Shown: one piece after another, positions 17,720 through 27,283 of the stretch
Numbering within the stretch: position 1 is the stretch's first letter
Layout of the letters: every line of letters starts with the position of its first letter
NCBI GenBank assembly: GCA_007695115.1
Contig: REEK01000101.1
Coordinates: forward strand, 1-64,000
From: Sphaerobacteraceae bacterium
GTDB lineage: Bacteria > Chloroflexota > Chloroflexia > Thermomicrobiales > Thermomicrobiaceae
Direction: 5' to 3'
DNA length: 64,000 bases
Made by a program: the position numbers and the translations under genes
Notes under the pieces: generated by a model
Told to the model about the DNA's origin: nothing
Database searches by the model: none
What the model saw: the letters and a program-made list of their open reading frames with translations, nothing else

Positions 17720-18391
17720 CTATTTGTGGTCGGATGGTCGAGGAACCAGGCCCTGCGAGATTGCGTAGAGCACTGCCTGGGTTCGATCGCGGACACCGAT
17801 CTTGTGGAAGAGCGCCGAGAGATTGTTCTTGACCGTGCTCTCGGCGAGCGAGAGATTATCTGCGATCTGCTTGTTGCTGTAGCCCTGGGCCAGATGCTTG
17901 AGCAGCGTCATCTCACGGTCGCTCAGCAGCTGCTCTTTCTCGTTTGGTGCCCGGGTGAGCAATCGCTGGTACTCCCGCATGAGGATCGGGGCCATGGTGG
18001 CGTCGATTGTCGCTCCCCCGCTGGCTGCGACCTTGATCGCTTCGACCACGTCATCAGATCTCGTGTTCTTCAGCAGGTAGCTCTTGGCTCCTGCCCGAAC
18101 CGCATGAATGGCGTATTCATCGTCCTGATACATCGTCAGGACCACCACATTGGTTCCGGGGAAGTTCTTGACGATGTACTCCGTGGCCCGGATGCCGTCC
18201 ATACGCGGCATATTGATATCCATCAGCACAACGTCTGGCTGATGGTTCATCACGAGCTGAATCGCCTCCTGGCCATCGCACGCTTCACCAACGACCTCGA
18301 TCGCCGGAACGTTTTCCAGAAGTTGCCGCAATCCTTCACGAAACAGATCGTGATCGTCTGCAACTATCACTCGGATCGTTTCGATTCCCAC
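17720..18391 (-). CDS. NarL/FixJ family response regulator
   Basis: A 223-residue two-domain regulator. The receiver opens IRVIVADDHDLFREGL (acidic pocket), the phospho-acceptor Asp is in VLMDINMPRMDG, and the conserved Lys is in YLLKNTRSDD. The C-terminal LuxR-type helix-turn-helix reads LSDREMTLLKHLAQGYSNKQ then NLSLAESTVKNNLSALFHKI. It starts 12 bases after the second kinase, so it is almost certainly the partner of the two upstream GAF kinases. Phosphorylation would promote dimeric DNA binding; targets are unknown. Confidence 0.93.
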   Translation of the reverse strand: MGIETIRVIVADDHDLFREGLRQLLENVPAIEVVGEACDGQEAIQLVMNHQPDVVLMDINMPRMDGIRATEYIVKNFPGTNVVVLTMYQDDEYAIHAVRAGAKSYLLKNTRSDDVVEAIKVAASGGATIDATMAPILMREYQRLLTRAPNEKEQLLSDREMTLLKHLAQGYSNKQIADNLSLAESTVKNNLSALFHKIGVRDRTQAVLYAISQGLVPRPSDHK

Positions 18392-18403
18392 AGCTCCTCC
18401 TGG

Positions 18404-19663
18404 CTAAGAACGTTTCTCGGTCGGGGCAAGCGGAATACTGGCGAGGACTCGCGTGCCTCGTCCTCCGGCACCTTCGATACTGAGTGAGCCGCCCATATCT
18501 TCGGCAAGCTCTTTCATCTGCTGAATCCCGAAATGCAGCCCCTGTGTTCCCTGTCCCTGTCCTTCCGGCACCTCGACGCCGCGACCATCGTCGCGAACTT
18601 CGACGTCGAGCATGTTGTCCCGGCGCTGGACCTCTACATGAACACTGGACGCATCGGCGTGTTTGCGAATATTCTGCATTGCTTCGCGGACAATACCAAC
18701 CACGGCCCGCTCTACCTCGGGCTCCAGCCGGACCCCGCTGATTTCGGAGATGTCGAGCTCGATCTCCGGATCACGCTCGGAAATTGGCTGTTCGGCCATC
18801 CGGCCAGCAATATCGCGCAGCCGGCCAGTGATACCGCCCGCCTGTTGCTTCGGTTTCCGCAGATCGTTAACCATGTTCCGCAGCCGGTCGATTGCATCGT
18901 TGAACTGTTCCCGGATTTGTTCCGCTTCCTGCGGCACTTTCTCCGGTTCGCTCGCTGCTACCCGCTGCAGCATCTCAAGGCGCAGACGCATATAGGCCAT
19001 GTCCTGCACCACACCATCATGCAGTTCATGCGCCACGTAGCGATTGACTTCGTTAACGATCTCCTGCCGGGTTTCCTGCTGATCGGTTTGATCGCCAACA
19101 CGCTGCCGCAGCACGGTCAACTGCAGCTGCTGAGCGGTGAGTCCGGCAATCGTCGCCAGCGTGACGATATCCTCCGGCAGATAGGGAAATGTATCACCCT
19201 CGCGCCGGTGAACTGCCAGGGCTCCAACCAGCTCTTCGCCGATCATCATCGGGACCACCAGCAGATCCGAGCGCCCTGATGGCGAGAATGGACGAGCGAA
19301 CTCGGCTGACGACTGTCCCAGTCGATGTGCGGCAATCCACCGCTGGTGAATCAGTTTGCCGAGCTGGTCACTGGATGGCGGGTTATCGGCGCTATGTGAC
19401 GCTTTCCAGCTCTGAACCAGCAGCAGGTGGCCGCCGGCATCCCGCTGGAAGATCCAGGCCCCGACCGTCCCGGGGACCTGGGCCAGCATCGATGATGCAG
19501 TACCCAGCACTTCGGGAAGCGTCTCGGCCTCCAGGAGTTTGCATTGCAGCTCGAAGGGATAGTTTCCACCGGAGATCCTGGTCCCGGTGCGCTGATCCAT
19601 GGTGACCACGTTGCTGGAAACCCGTTTTCCTTTACCCTGTGCGCTGCTTTCTTGCTGTGCCAT
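18404..19663 (-). CDS. GAF-domain sensor histidine kinase (NarX/LiaS type), intact kinase core
   Basis: A 419-residue cytosolic sensor kinase: GAF domain at about 30-190, HisKA_3 dimerisation helix with phospho-acceptor His in VAHELHDGVVQD, then an HATPase domain. The kinase motifs are complete: N box VREAMQNIRKHADAS, G1 EVRDDGRGVE, and G2 HFGIQQMKELAEDMGG. The ATG at 19663 shares one base with the stop of the upstream kinase gene (TGATG), implying coupled translation. No membrane segments, so the GAF domain senses an internal cue such as a small ligand or redox state. It probably phosphorylates the NarL regulator downstream. Confidence 0.9.
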   Translation of the reverse strand: MAQQESSAQGKGKRVSSNVVTMDQRTGTRISGGNYPFELQCKLLEAETLPEVLGTASSMLAQVPGTVGAWIFQRDAGGHLLLVQSWKASHSADNPPSSDQLGKLIHQRWIAAHRLGQSSAEFARPFSPSGRSDLLVVPMMIGEELVGALAVHRREGDTFPYLPEDIVTLATIAGLTAQQLQLTVLRQRVGDQTDQQETRQEIVNEVNRYVAHELHDGVVQDMAYMRLRLEMLQRVAASEPEKVPQEAEQIREQFNDAIDRLRNMVNDLRKPKQQAGGITGRLRDIAGRMAEQPISERDPEIELDISEISGVRLEPEVERAVVGIVREAMQNIRKHADASSVHVEVQRRDNMLDVEVRDDGRGVEVPEGQGQGTQGLHFGIQQMKELAEDMGGSLSIEGAGGRGTRVLASIPLAPTEKRS

Positions 19664-22035
19664 CACTCACCGCCCCTGTATGGAAGCACAACCTGTATCA
19701 ACGAACCCCCGCTCGTCCGGCGTGTCAGCCGTAACGTGCCACCGGCCAGCTCGGCTCGTTCACGCAATGTAACGAGTCGACGCTCGTCATCACTGTATTC
19801 TGGTTCGTCTGGACGGATAGTATCGTCCAGCACATCGTTACTGACACCATGTCCATCATCAGCGATCGTCACCAGAATATCGTGCTCACGCTGCCTGACC
19901 CGGAATCCGATCCGGGTGACTTCTTCCCGATGCCGAATCGTATCGACCGCTTCCTGTACAAGCCGATAAACGCGGGTCTCGGCGACGGTATCGAACCGGT
20001 CCGGAAGATCGATCTCCAGCTCAGCCCGGATACCAGTGTCGTCTTCAAAGTGGTTGAAATACTCCCGCAATGCAGACTCGAGCCCGAGAATATCGAGGGT
20101 TGATGGCCGGAGCTGGAAGATTGTCGTGCGGAGTCGATCGACATTCTCGGCAAGTGTATCCCGAACCCGGCTGATCTCGGCACGGGCCTCGGCAACCGAG
20201 AGCTCGCCAGTCCGCTGGTGTGTCATGTCCAGCTGAAACAGACAGTGAGCCAGCGTCTGCAACGTGTGATTATGTATATCATCAACCAGCCGCTTGCGTT
20301 CGGCTTCCTGCTGGCTCATCACCTGATCGAGCAAATAGCCGCGCCGCTCACCCCTGGCTCGCATAATGGCATACAACCGGGCATTCTGGATAGCCACTCC
20401 GAGCTGCATTCCAATGATTTCCAGCAGGCTCAGCGCCTCTGAATCGTAGGATCCGGGGGTGTCACTCTGGGCGGTCAACACTCCGATCGCTTCATGACCA
20501 ACCACGATCGGCACGGCCACCGCCGATTGCAGGCTATCGTCCATATCCAGGATCGGGAACCAGTTGGCCTGCTGGATCGTTTGGGCGTCCCGGGCGATCT
20601 GGGGCTGACGAGTGCTGATTACCCGGGAGAGCGCATCATTTCCGAGCGGCAGCCGAACCGGGTCTGCAATCACCCGGTTCTCGATGGCATACCGATACTC
20701 GACCTGCTCCCGGTTCGTCGACGTGAGCCCGACCGCGAAACAGGTCGTTTCCATCACGGATCGAACGTGGGAAAACACGAGCCGGAACAGGCTATCCACA
20801 TCGCTGAGCGTGGAGAGTTCGATGCCGATCTCGTTGACGATGGTGAGGTTCTCCGAGCTTCGCTGAACCGCACCATAGAGCAACGAGTTCTCAAGCATGA
20901 TCGCGGCATAGTTTCTGGCCTCGGTTACCACGTCCAGAAACGAATCACTCAGTTCATGCTGGTCAGGGTAGTCCAGCAGCACGCTTCCGATCAGCTGTCC
21001 GGTACTTCCACGCAGTGAAACGATCACCACCCGTTGCAGATCGAGTGCTGCGCTCATCTCTGGTGGAAAGAGCGACGTCTCACGAGCGTTCGGCACAAAG
21101 TACGGTGCATCGCTATGCATCGATTCCCGGAGCGCCGGCACTGCCTCGGGACGAAGCAGGATCTCCTTCAGCGCCTGCACCGATTCGGAATCTCCGCCGG
21201 AGACCGCCACCGGCACAAAGCTCTCCTGCGGCTCGCTCCAGATAAATCCATAACATTGCCGGCCACCCAGCGTGTCGTGTATCCACTGCACAAGGTACTG
21301 AAACATCTCCCGAACGCCAGAGACATCCTCGAACGATGGTGGGTTCAACCGGGCGCTGGCGACACGACTGTCGGTCCCCATTGAGTGCGCAATCTCATCG
21401 GCCAGCGTGCCAGCGATCACCGCTCCGATCGCCTCAGCAACAACTTGCTGCTCATAGCTGAAGAGCTCACCGGATGCTGTCATCAGATCGAGCCGACCAA
21501 TCAACTGGCCATGATGGAGCAGCGGCACCGTCAATACATGACCGACACGGCGTTGACGCAGCAGATCGATCTCGCCCTGGGTAAATCCGCCTGGCTGATG
21601 CCCGCTCAGCTCATACAGTGACGAGCGCGGGCTGGCCAGTAGAGACTGGCAGTCATACAGCGAAATGACGATTCCGTACAGCGCATCGCGCACCTGCTGA
21701 TCTAACCCGTGGGTGACGCGCGTCTCCAGTGTGCGGGTGCTGAGATCCGCAATCCGGATCAGCGCCAGATCAGCACCGATCGCCTGAGCCGCGCCGGCAG
21801 CCAGCGCCGCCGGAAGCTCACGCGTTTCGGTTCGATCACGCACCACCTCGGCAATCATCCCCAGCGCATCAACGATCCGGTGCCACTGCTGCGCTTCGGA
21901 CGGTGTCGAACGGCCGGTCTGCGACTCTGGAAGATCACCCGGCACAGCATCAGACGACGGTACGGGCCCAGTGAACTGGCCCCCCCGCGCAGGCACACGG
22001 CTCTGATTACTGCTGGAGCGATGCTTACCGGACAT
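19663..22035 (-). CDS. multi-GAF histidine kinase with degenerate ATP-binding site
   Basis: A 790-residue soluble protein with about three GAF domains (roughly residues 70-230, 250-410 and 420-590), then a HisKA_3-type helix with LVDDIHNHTLQTLAH and a C-terminal HATPase-like domain. The His is present. The N box, however, reads VQEAVDTIRHREEV, where the Mg-ATP-binding Asn should be, and the G2 region lacks the usual H-F-G-L glycines. Only G1 (IADDGHGVS) looks normal. It may be catalytically weak, acting as a sensor or phospho-acceptor partner to the intact kinase coded right behind it. The start MSGKHRSS (22035) has GAGG upstream; longer frames are unlikely. Confidence 0.82.
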   Translation of the reverse strand: MSGKHRSSSNQSRVPARGGQFTGPVPSSDAVPGDLPESQTGRSTPSEAQQWHRIVDALGMIAEVVRDRTETRELPAALAAGAAQAIGADLALIRIADLSTRTLETRVTHGLDQQVRDALYGIVISLYDCQSLLASPRSSLYELSGHQPGGFTQGEIDLLRQRRVGHVLTVPLLHHGQLIGRLDLMTASGELFSYEQQVVAEAIGAVIAGTLADEIAHSMGTDSRVASARLNPPSFEDVSGVREMFQYLVQWIHDTLGGRQCYGFIWSEPQESFVPVAVSGGDSESVQALKEILLRPEAVPALRESMHSDAPYFVPNARETSLFPPEMSAALDLQRVVIVSLRGSTGQLIGSVLLDYPDQHELSDSFLDVVTEARNYAAIMLENSLLYGAVQRSSENLTIVNEIGIELSTLSDVDSLFRLVFSHVRSVMETTCFAVGLTSTNREQVEYRYAIENRVIADPVRLPLGNDALSRVISTRQPQIARDAQTIQQANWFPILDMDDSLQSAVAVPIVVGHEAIGVLTAQSDTPGSYDSEALSLLEIIGMQLGVAIQNARLYAIMRARGERRGYLLDQVMSQQEAERKRLVDDIHNHTLQTLAHCLFQLDMTHQRTGELSVAEARAEISRVRDTLAENVDRLRTTIFQLRPSTLDILGLESALREYFNHFEDDTGIRAELEIDLPDRFDTVAETRVYRLVQEAVDTIRHREEVTRIGFRVRQREHDILVTIADDGHGVSNDVLDDTIRPDEPEYSDDERRLVTLRERAELAGGTLRLTRRTSGGSLIQVVLPYRGGE

Positions 22036-22328
22036 TTGTTGCCTCGCGCTGCACCAGAAAATGTGAAAGTCACGACGATTGCAGACCAGGGTGTGAACGA
22101 TCCACACCGACATACCGGAAAATCGTTCACGGCTGCACATAGCTATAATTACCGTAGCACGCAGGTCCCGCAGGACATCACGCCAATAGGTACTGACTTA
22201 CCCATGACCCCCGGTGCGACCGGCTGTGACTGGCGACACGGTTATACTTGCACCGATAACCCGATTCAACGGGACGATACCAACGTTTCACTGATCGATC
22301 TACTGACATGGGAGTGTGAACAAACCGC
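22036..22328. other. divergent intergenic region
   Basis: About 290 bases between the multi-GAF kinase (minus strand) and the PhnP-like gene (plus strand). TATAAT at 22144-22149 and TATACT at about 22244 on the plus strand are possible -10 boxes, but no good -35 boxes pair with them. No small gene was recognised. Confidence 0.35.
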
Positions 22329-23105
22329 ATGCGTTTGACGTTTCTTGGGACCGGTACCTCGAACGGCATCCCGATCATCGGCTGTCACTGCCCGGTCTGC
22401 ACCTCGGACGATCCCCGTGATCGCCGCAGCCGCACATCGGCCGTCATTCATCACAATAATCGGAACATTCTTATCGATACGGCCACCGAGCTCCGGATAC
22501 AGGCGATCAATGCCGGTCTGGACCAGGTCGATGCCGTGCTCTTTACGCACGCTCATGCTGACCACGTTGGTGGGTTCGACGATCTCCGCCGGTTCAACGA
22601 GATCGGCCAGCAGCATCTCCCGGTCTATGCGGGCCCCGAGACGGCTCGCAATCTCAGCGAGCGGTTCGGCTACGCCTTCGAGCACCACTTTCCCTTCTAC
22701 GGGGGGAAACCAGATCTGGATCTGATCGAGTTCGATGGCCCGTTCGATCTGTTTGGCGACATCGTAACGCCGATTCCGGTAACACACGGCAACTGGACCG
22801 TCCACGGGTTCCGGATCGGCCCGCTCGCCTATCTGACCGACGCCAAACACATCCCGGACAGCTCCATCGATCTGCTGCGCAACGCGGATGTTCTGGTTCT
22901 CAATGCACTGCGAGAGCGATCCCACCCTACCCACCTCAGTCTTGCCGAAGCTCTGGAGGTCATCGCTGAGGTCAAGCCGAAGCGAGCCTATCTGGTTCAC
23001 CTTGCCCACGAGCTGTCTCATAAGGCCGCAACCGATCAACTCCCCGGTCATGTATCAGTTGCCTGGGACGGCCTCTCGATAGATGTCACCGCATCCGGCG
23101 AATGA
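22329..23105 (+). CDS. MBL-fold metallohydrolase, PhnP-like
   Basis: A 258-residue metallo-beta-lactamase-fold enzyme. It opens FLGTGTSNGIPIIGCHCPVC, the PhnP signature with the extra Cys zinc site, and the metal motif THAHADHVGG follows. Downstream His and Asp ligands are in PVTHGNW, LTDAKH and LVHLAHELSH. PhnP hydrolyses phosphoribosyl cyclic phosphate in phosphonate use, but no phn genes are present. Its relatives also cleave other cyclic phosphodiesters, so the substrate is open. The start ATG is close to a GTGTG-rich leader without a strong ribosome site. Confidence 0.85.
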   Translation: MRLTFLGTGTSNGIPIIGCHCPVCTSDDPRDRRSRTSAVIHHNNRNILIDTATELRIQAINAGLDQVDAVLFTHAHADHVGGFDDLRRFNEIGQQHLPVYAGPETARNLSERFGYAFEHHFPFYGGKPDLDLIEFDGPFDLFGDIVTPIPVTHGNWTVHGFRIGPLAYLTDAKHIPDSSIDLLRNADVLVLNALRERSHPTHLSLAEALEVIAEVKPKRAYLVHLAHELSHKAATDQLPGHVSVAWDGLSIDVTASGE

Positions 23106-23187
23106 CCATCCGGTCATGGGAATCCTCTGCTAGGATAGGGAAAAGTGAGACACACGTTGGGAAATGACTGGCTCTGAAGGGAATCGC

Positions 23188-24129
23188 ATGACCGACACGA
23201 CTGTGTGGCGAATCGAACAGGGACTGTATCTGATCGATCAGCAGTTCCTTGGTGTTCCGGGTGTCATCGGTTCCTATCTGCTCAGTGCTGAGAACGACGA
23301 CGACCTCGCGCTGATCGAAACCGGCCCGACCCCGACAATCGAAAACCTGCTCAGTGGCATCCGATCACTGGACTATGATCCGGCACAGATCCGGACGATC
23401 ATCGTGACGCATATCCATCTGGATCACTCCGGTGCGGCCGGCCAGTTGCTCCGGCACCTGCCGAACGCAAAAGTGCTGGTTCACCCGAACGGGGCAGCGC
23501 ACCTGATCGATCCCTCCCGCCTGCTCACCAGCGCCCGCCGAATCTACGGCGATGATATGGACCGACTCTGGGGCGAAGTGATCCCCGTTCCGGAAGATCA
23601 GGTTCAGATTGTCCAGGATCGGGAGCGTATCCATGTGGCCGGGCGAACGCTGATGGCGGTCTCCACACCGGGACATGCTGGTCACCACCACGCATGGTTC
23701 GATATCGACCGGAGAGACCTCTTTACCGGTGATGCGGCCGCGGTCCGGCTGGAGCGGGTTCCCTACGTGCGCCCCCCAACGGTTCCCCCGGAGTTCGATA
23801 TCGAGCTCTGGCGGCAGACCGTCAGCACTATGCGGTCACTGGCACCGGAGAGGCTGCACCTGACCCACTTCGGGAGCTTCGATGATCCTGACTGGCACTT
23901 CGATGATCTGCTCAGTCGGCTGCACTACTGGTATGGATGGGTCACGGCACGGCTTCAGCAGGATACCGATGAAGAGACGCTGGTGAGCGAGCTCCGGGCG
24001 TTCGGCGATGATGAACTGGTGAAGATTACCGGCAGTGAAGATCTGGTGGAGTCATACGAACTGGCCACGGCCTACTACATGACCATCCAGGGGATGTCCC
24101 GCTACTGGAGACGGTCGCAGCGAACCTGA
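23188..24129 (+). CDS. MBL-fold metallohydrolase
   Basis: A 313-residue metallo-beta-lactamase-fold hydrolase. The zinc motif is VTHIHLDHSGAAGQL, followed by the third ligand His in STPGHAGHHHAWFD and Asp in FTGDAAAVRL. The C-terminal His is in HLTHFGSFDD. A C-terminal helical extension of about 80 residues follows the MBL core, as in the glyoxalase-II-like or quorum-lactonase-like subgroup with unknown substrate. The start at 23188 has AAGGGA just upstream; an ATG 24 bases earlier is less likely. It is convergent with accC and separated from it by a strong hairpin. Confidence 0.85.
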   Translation: MTDTTVWRIEQGLYLIDQQFLGVPGVIGSYLLSAENDDDLALIETGPTPTIENLLSGIRSLDYDPAQIRTIIVTHIHLDHSGAAGQLLRHLPNAKVLVHPNGAAHLIDPSRLLTSARRIYGDDMDRLWGEVIPVPEDQVQIVQDRERIHVAGRTLMAVSTPGHAGHHHAWFDIDRRDLFTGDAAAVRLERVPYVRPPTVPPEFDIELWRQTVSTMRSLAPERLHLTHFGSFDDPDWHFDDLLSRLHYWYGWVTARLQQDTDEETLVSELRAFGDDELVKITGSEDLVESYELATAYYMTIQGMSRYWRRSQRT

Positions 24130-24167
24130 TACTGACGCCGTATCCAGCGACGAGGTTCAGAAGAGAT

Positions 24168-24192
24168 CGGGCGACGGGTGGACCGTCGCCCG
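24168..24192. terminator. bidirectional terminator hairpin
   Basis: CGGGCGACGG - GTGGA - CCGTCGCCCG, a perfect 10-bp GC stem between the convergent MBL hydrolase and accC. No U tract is seen. Confidence 0.6.
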
Positions 24193-24204
24193 TGAACGTG
24201 TCAG

Positions 24205-25566
24205 CTAATCGCGCGAGTGGCCAATGCGCTCCATGAATTCTGGAATGAAGCTGGTGGTCACGTTGCCCTCGCCGAACTCGGGATCCCGCATCAGCAACTG
24301 ATAGAACGGCACCGTAGTCGGGATATCGTCCACGATCGTCTCGGCCAAAGCCCGCTGCATCCGGGCAATTGCTGCAGTCCGGGTTTCGCCCCAGACGATG
24401 ATCTTGCCGAGCAGCGAATCGTAGTTCGTCGGCACCCGGTAGCCCTGATAGAGGTGGGTATCAATCCGGACACCCGGACCACCCGGCAGCACCAGCTTGT
24501 CGATGGTTCCGCCGCTCGGTGCGAAGTTGTTCATCGCATCTTCTGCGTTGATCCGAACTTCGATGGCGTGGCCTTCGTACTCGACATCCTTCTGGTTGAA
24601 ATCGAGCTTCTCGCCAGCCGCGATCCGGATCTGCCACTGCACCAGATCGACGCCGGTGACCATCTCCGTCACCGGATGCTCCACCTGAATCCGGGTGTTC
24701 ATCTCGGTGAAGTAGAACCGGCCCTGATCATCGACCAGAAACTCGACCGTGCCCGCGCCGGTATAGTGGATCGCTTTCGCCCCTTTGACGGCGGCCTTGG
24801 CCAGATTGTCCCGCAGCTTCTTCGTAATGTTGGGCGCTGGCGACTCTTCCACCAGCTTCTGATAGCGCCGCTGGAGTGAGCAATCACGCTCGCCGAGCGA
24901 GACCACGCGTTCGTGCTCGTCTCCAAGCACCTGGACCTCGATATGACGCGGCCGGTTGAGGTAGCGCTCCAGATAGACCCCTCGATCACCAAAGGCAGAC
25001 TGTGCCTCGGCCTGCGCCAGGGGAAGCATCCGCAGGAGCTCGCGCTCACCTTCTGCGACACGCATTCCCCGGCCACCGCCACCGGCCACCGCTTTGATAA
25101 CGATCGGGTAGCCGATACGCTCGGCTTCTTCAGCCGCCTTCTGGGCATCATGAACCGGTTCCTGGGTTCCGGGCACGATCGGCAGCCCGTTCCGGTGCAT
25201 GATCCGGCGGGCCGTTGCCTTGTCACTCATCTCCTGCATGACTTCTGGCCGGGGCCCGATAAAGGTAATGCCGCAATCCCGGCAGATCTCCGCCAGCGAA
25301 GCGTTCTCGGCAAGGAAGCCATAGCCCGGGTGCAGCGCATCACAACCGGTAACGGTTGCCGCACTGATCACCGCCGAGATGCTGTTGTAACTGCGAACCG
25401 ATGGGGCCGGTCCAATACAGACGGCCTCATCTGCCAGCAGCACCGGCAAGGAGGTCCGGTCTGCCTCGGAGTAGGCAATGACCGACCGGATGCCGAGCTC
25501 CCGACAGGCTCGCAAGATTCTGAGCGCAATTTCGCCACGGTTGGCAATGAGAATTTTCCGGAACAC
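24205..25566 (-). CDS. accC: acetyl-CoA carboxylase biotin carboxylase subunit
   Basis: A 453-residue biotin carboxylase that carboxylates biotin on the carrier protein using ATP and bicarbonate. Visible: FRKILIANRGEIALRI at the N-terminus, HPGYGFLAEN, the glycine-rich ATP loop AVAGGGGRGMR, ERDCSLQRRYQKLVEE, and the catalytic stretch FTEMNTRIQVEHPVTE with the Arg and Glu pair. The length is that of a stand-alone AccC. GTG start 8 bases after the fabG stop. No accB carrier gene is adjacent, so the carrier and the carboxyltransferase must be elsewhere. Confidence 0.95.
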   Translation of the reverse strand: MFRKILIANRGEIALRILRACRELGIRSVIAYSEADRTSLPVLLADEAVCIGPAPSVRSYNSISAVISAATVTGCDALHPGYGFLAENASLAEICRDCGITFIGPRPEVMQEMSDKATARRIMHRNGLPIVPGTQEPVHDAQKAAEEAERIGYPIVIKAVAGGGGRGMRVAEGERELLRMLPLAQAEAQSAFGDRGVYLERYLNRPRHIEVQVLGDEHERVVSLGERDCSLQRRYQKLVEESPAPNITKKLRDNLAKAAVKGAKAIHYTGAGTVEFLVDDQGRFYFTEMNTRIQVEHPVTEMVTGVDLVQWQIRIAAGEKLDFNQKDVEYEGHAIEVRINAEDAMNNFAPSGGTIDKLVLPGGPGVRIDTHLYQGYRVPTNYDSLLGKIIVWGETRTAAIARMQRALAETIVDDIPTTVPFYQLLMRDPEFGEGNVTTSFIPEFMERIGHSRD

Positions 25567-25574
25567 TGATTACC

Positions 25575-26330
25575 CTAGCTCGCCATGAAGAGGCCGCCAT
25601 CGACTGGCAGCACTGCTCCGGTAATGTACGAGGCACCCGGAGACGCCAGAAAGGCAATTGCCTCGGCGATGTCTTCCGGATTACCAAATCGACCGGTAGG
25701 AATCTGCTCCAGGATCGCTCCCTGCATGTTCTCTGGAATCGCCTCGGTCAACCGGGTCTGAACAAAACCGGGGGCAACCGCATTGACGGTAATCCCGCGG
25801 GAGCCGACCTCTTTGGCCATCGACTTGGTAATACCGATGATCCCGGCCTTGGATGCCGCGTAGTTGACCTGCCCGGCATTACCGACCTGACCAACCACCG
25901 ATGAGAGATTGACGATCCGGCCGTACCGCTGGCGCATCATCGGGCGCATGGCGGCCTTGGAGCAAATGAACACGCTCCGCAGGTTGGCCTGGATAACGGC
26001 ATCGAAATCTTCTTCCTTCATGCGCATCATCAGCGTGTCCCGGGTGATGCCGGCATTGTTGACCAGCACATCGAGCCGCCCGAACTGGTTGATCGTCTCT
26101 TCGATCATCGTTCCGGCTTCGTCGCTATCGGTCACATCCGCCTTGATGGCGAAGGCCGTACCGCCGGCCGCTTCGATCTCCTTGACCAGCTCGTTGGCCG
26201 GACCTTCATCAGAGCGATAGTTGACCGCCACCTGATAGCCGTCCTGCGCCAGCCTCAGCGCTGTCGCCCGGCCGATACCGCGAACAGCTCCAGTGACGAT
26301 TGCCGATCGTTTTTCATCAGAGCCTGACAT
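25575..26330 (-). CDS. fabG: 3-oxoacyl-ACP reductase FabG
   Basis: A 251-residue short-chain dehydrogenase that reduces beta-ketoacyl-ACP with NADPH in the fatty acid elongation cycle. The cofactor motif is VTGAVRGIGRA, NNAGITRD follows, and the catalytic Tyr and Lys are in YAASKAG. PVDGGLFM closes the protein as is usual for FabG. The start MSGSDEK has GGGAG ahead; the longer open frame (33 more residues) would run into the fabD intergenic gap and is rejected. It sits between fabD and accC in an operon with fatty acid genes, which supports FabG over other SDRs. Confidence 0.93.
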   Translation of the reverse strand: MSGSDEKRSAIVTGAVRGIGRATALRLAQDGYQVAVNYRSDEGPANELVKEIEAAGGTAFAIKADVTDSDEAGTMIEETINQFGRLDVLVNNAGITRDTLMMRMKEEDFDAVIQANLRSVFICSKAAMRPMMRQRYGRIVNLSSVVGQVGNAGQVNYAASKAGIIGITKSMAKEVGSRGITVNAVAPGFVQTRLTEAIPENMQGAILEQIPTGRFGNPEDIAEAIAFLASPGASYITGAVLPVDGGLFMAS

Positions 26331-26389
26331 CAGCAACTCCCTTCCCTCGTCTCGGTCAGTATTGAAGAGCCTACCAGCGTGGTGCCTGA

Positions 26390-27283
26390 TCAGGAAGCCA
26401 GCATCTGTTGCGATTGATGTGTCTGACACCCCCTGGAAATACGCGGTGCCAGCCCGCTCAGCACTTTACCGGGGCCGATTTCGTAGAACGTATCGACACC
26501 CATGCTGGTGGCTTGCTCGACAATGCCGATCCATTGCACCGACGCAGTAATGTGATCACGCAACTCAGCACGCAGGTCGTCCGGATCAGTCAGCGGCCGG
26601 GCATCAACGTTTGCCAGAAGCGGCACCTTCGGAGCCGCCACCGAGACCTGCTGAATATCTTCCCAGAGCGCATCGGCAACGGGCTGCATCAATGAAGAGT
26701 GGAACGCGCCGTTGACCGGCAACGGAATAACCCGTCGAGCTCCCTGCTCTTTCGCCATCTCACTGGCGGCTTCGAGCGCGTCGGATCGTCCACTCAGGGT
26801 AATCTGTCCGGGAGCATTGAAGTTGGCGATCTCCACACCGGTCTGCCCGGCAATCTCGATCAGCTTGTCGGTATCGAGTCCGATCACGGCAACCATGCCG
26901 CCCAGGCCGTGTTCTTCCATGAGCTGACCACGGCGACGGACCAGCCGGACGGCGTCTTCGACATCCAGCGAGCCAGCCGCAACCAGCGCGCTGTACTCAC
27001 CGAGGCTGTGCCCGGCAACGCAGACCGGATCGGGGAACTGTCCAGCTTCACTGAGTGCCACGAAATGGGCCACACTGGCCGCAACGATCGCCGGCTGCTG
27101 GATACTGGTCTTGACGAGTTCCTCTTGCGGGCCGTTGAAAATAATCTCGCTCAACGCAAAACCGAGCGCATCATCGACACGCTCGAACACTCGCTTTGCA
27201 TCATCGGACTGCTCTGCCGCATCCCACCCCATGCCAACGCTCTGTGAGCCCTGACCGGGAAACGTCCAGGCTATATTACCCAT
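26390..27283 (-). CDS. fabD: malonyl-CoA:ACP transacylase FabD
   Basis: A 297-residue transacylase moving malonyl from CoA to acyl carrier protein. It opens AWTFPGQGSQSVGMG; the nucleophile Ser lies in GHSLGEYSALVAAG, and the catalytic His in VNGAFHSSLM. The start ATG at 27283 sits 8 bases inside the fabH end and has an AAGGGAA site, whereas longer frames run further into fabH. The C-terminus SRGCQTHQSQQMLAS is slightly longer than common FabD tails. Confidence 0.93.
   Translation of the reverse strand: MGNIAWTFPGQGSQSVGMGWDAAEQSDDAKRVFERVDDALGFALSEIIFNGPQEELVKTSIQQPAIVAASVAHFVALSEAGQFPDPVCVAGHSLGEYSALVAAGSLDVEDAVRLVRRRGQLMEEHGLGGMVAVIGLDTDKLIEIAGQTGVEIANFNAPGQITLSGRSDALEAASEMAKEQGARRVIPLPVNGAFHSSLMQPVADALWEDIQQVSVAAPKVPLLANVDARPLTDPDDLRAELRDHITASVQWIGIVEQATSMGVDTFYEIGPGKVLSGLAPRISRGCQTHQSQQMLAS

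Noticed and set aside
16763-18487. A 574-codon open frame across the CoA-transferase and NarL genes
   Set aside because: It is antisense to two well-recognised genes and has no recognisable domains.
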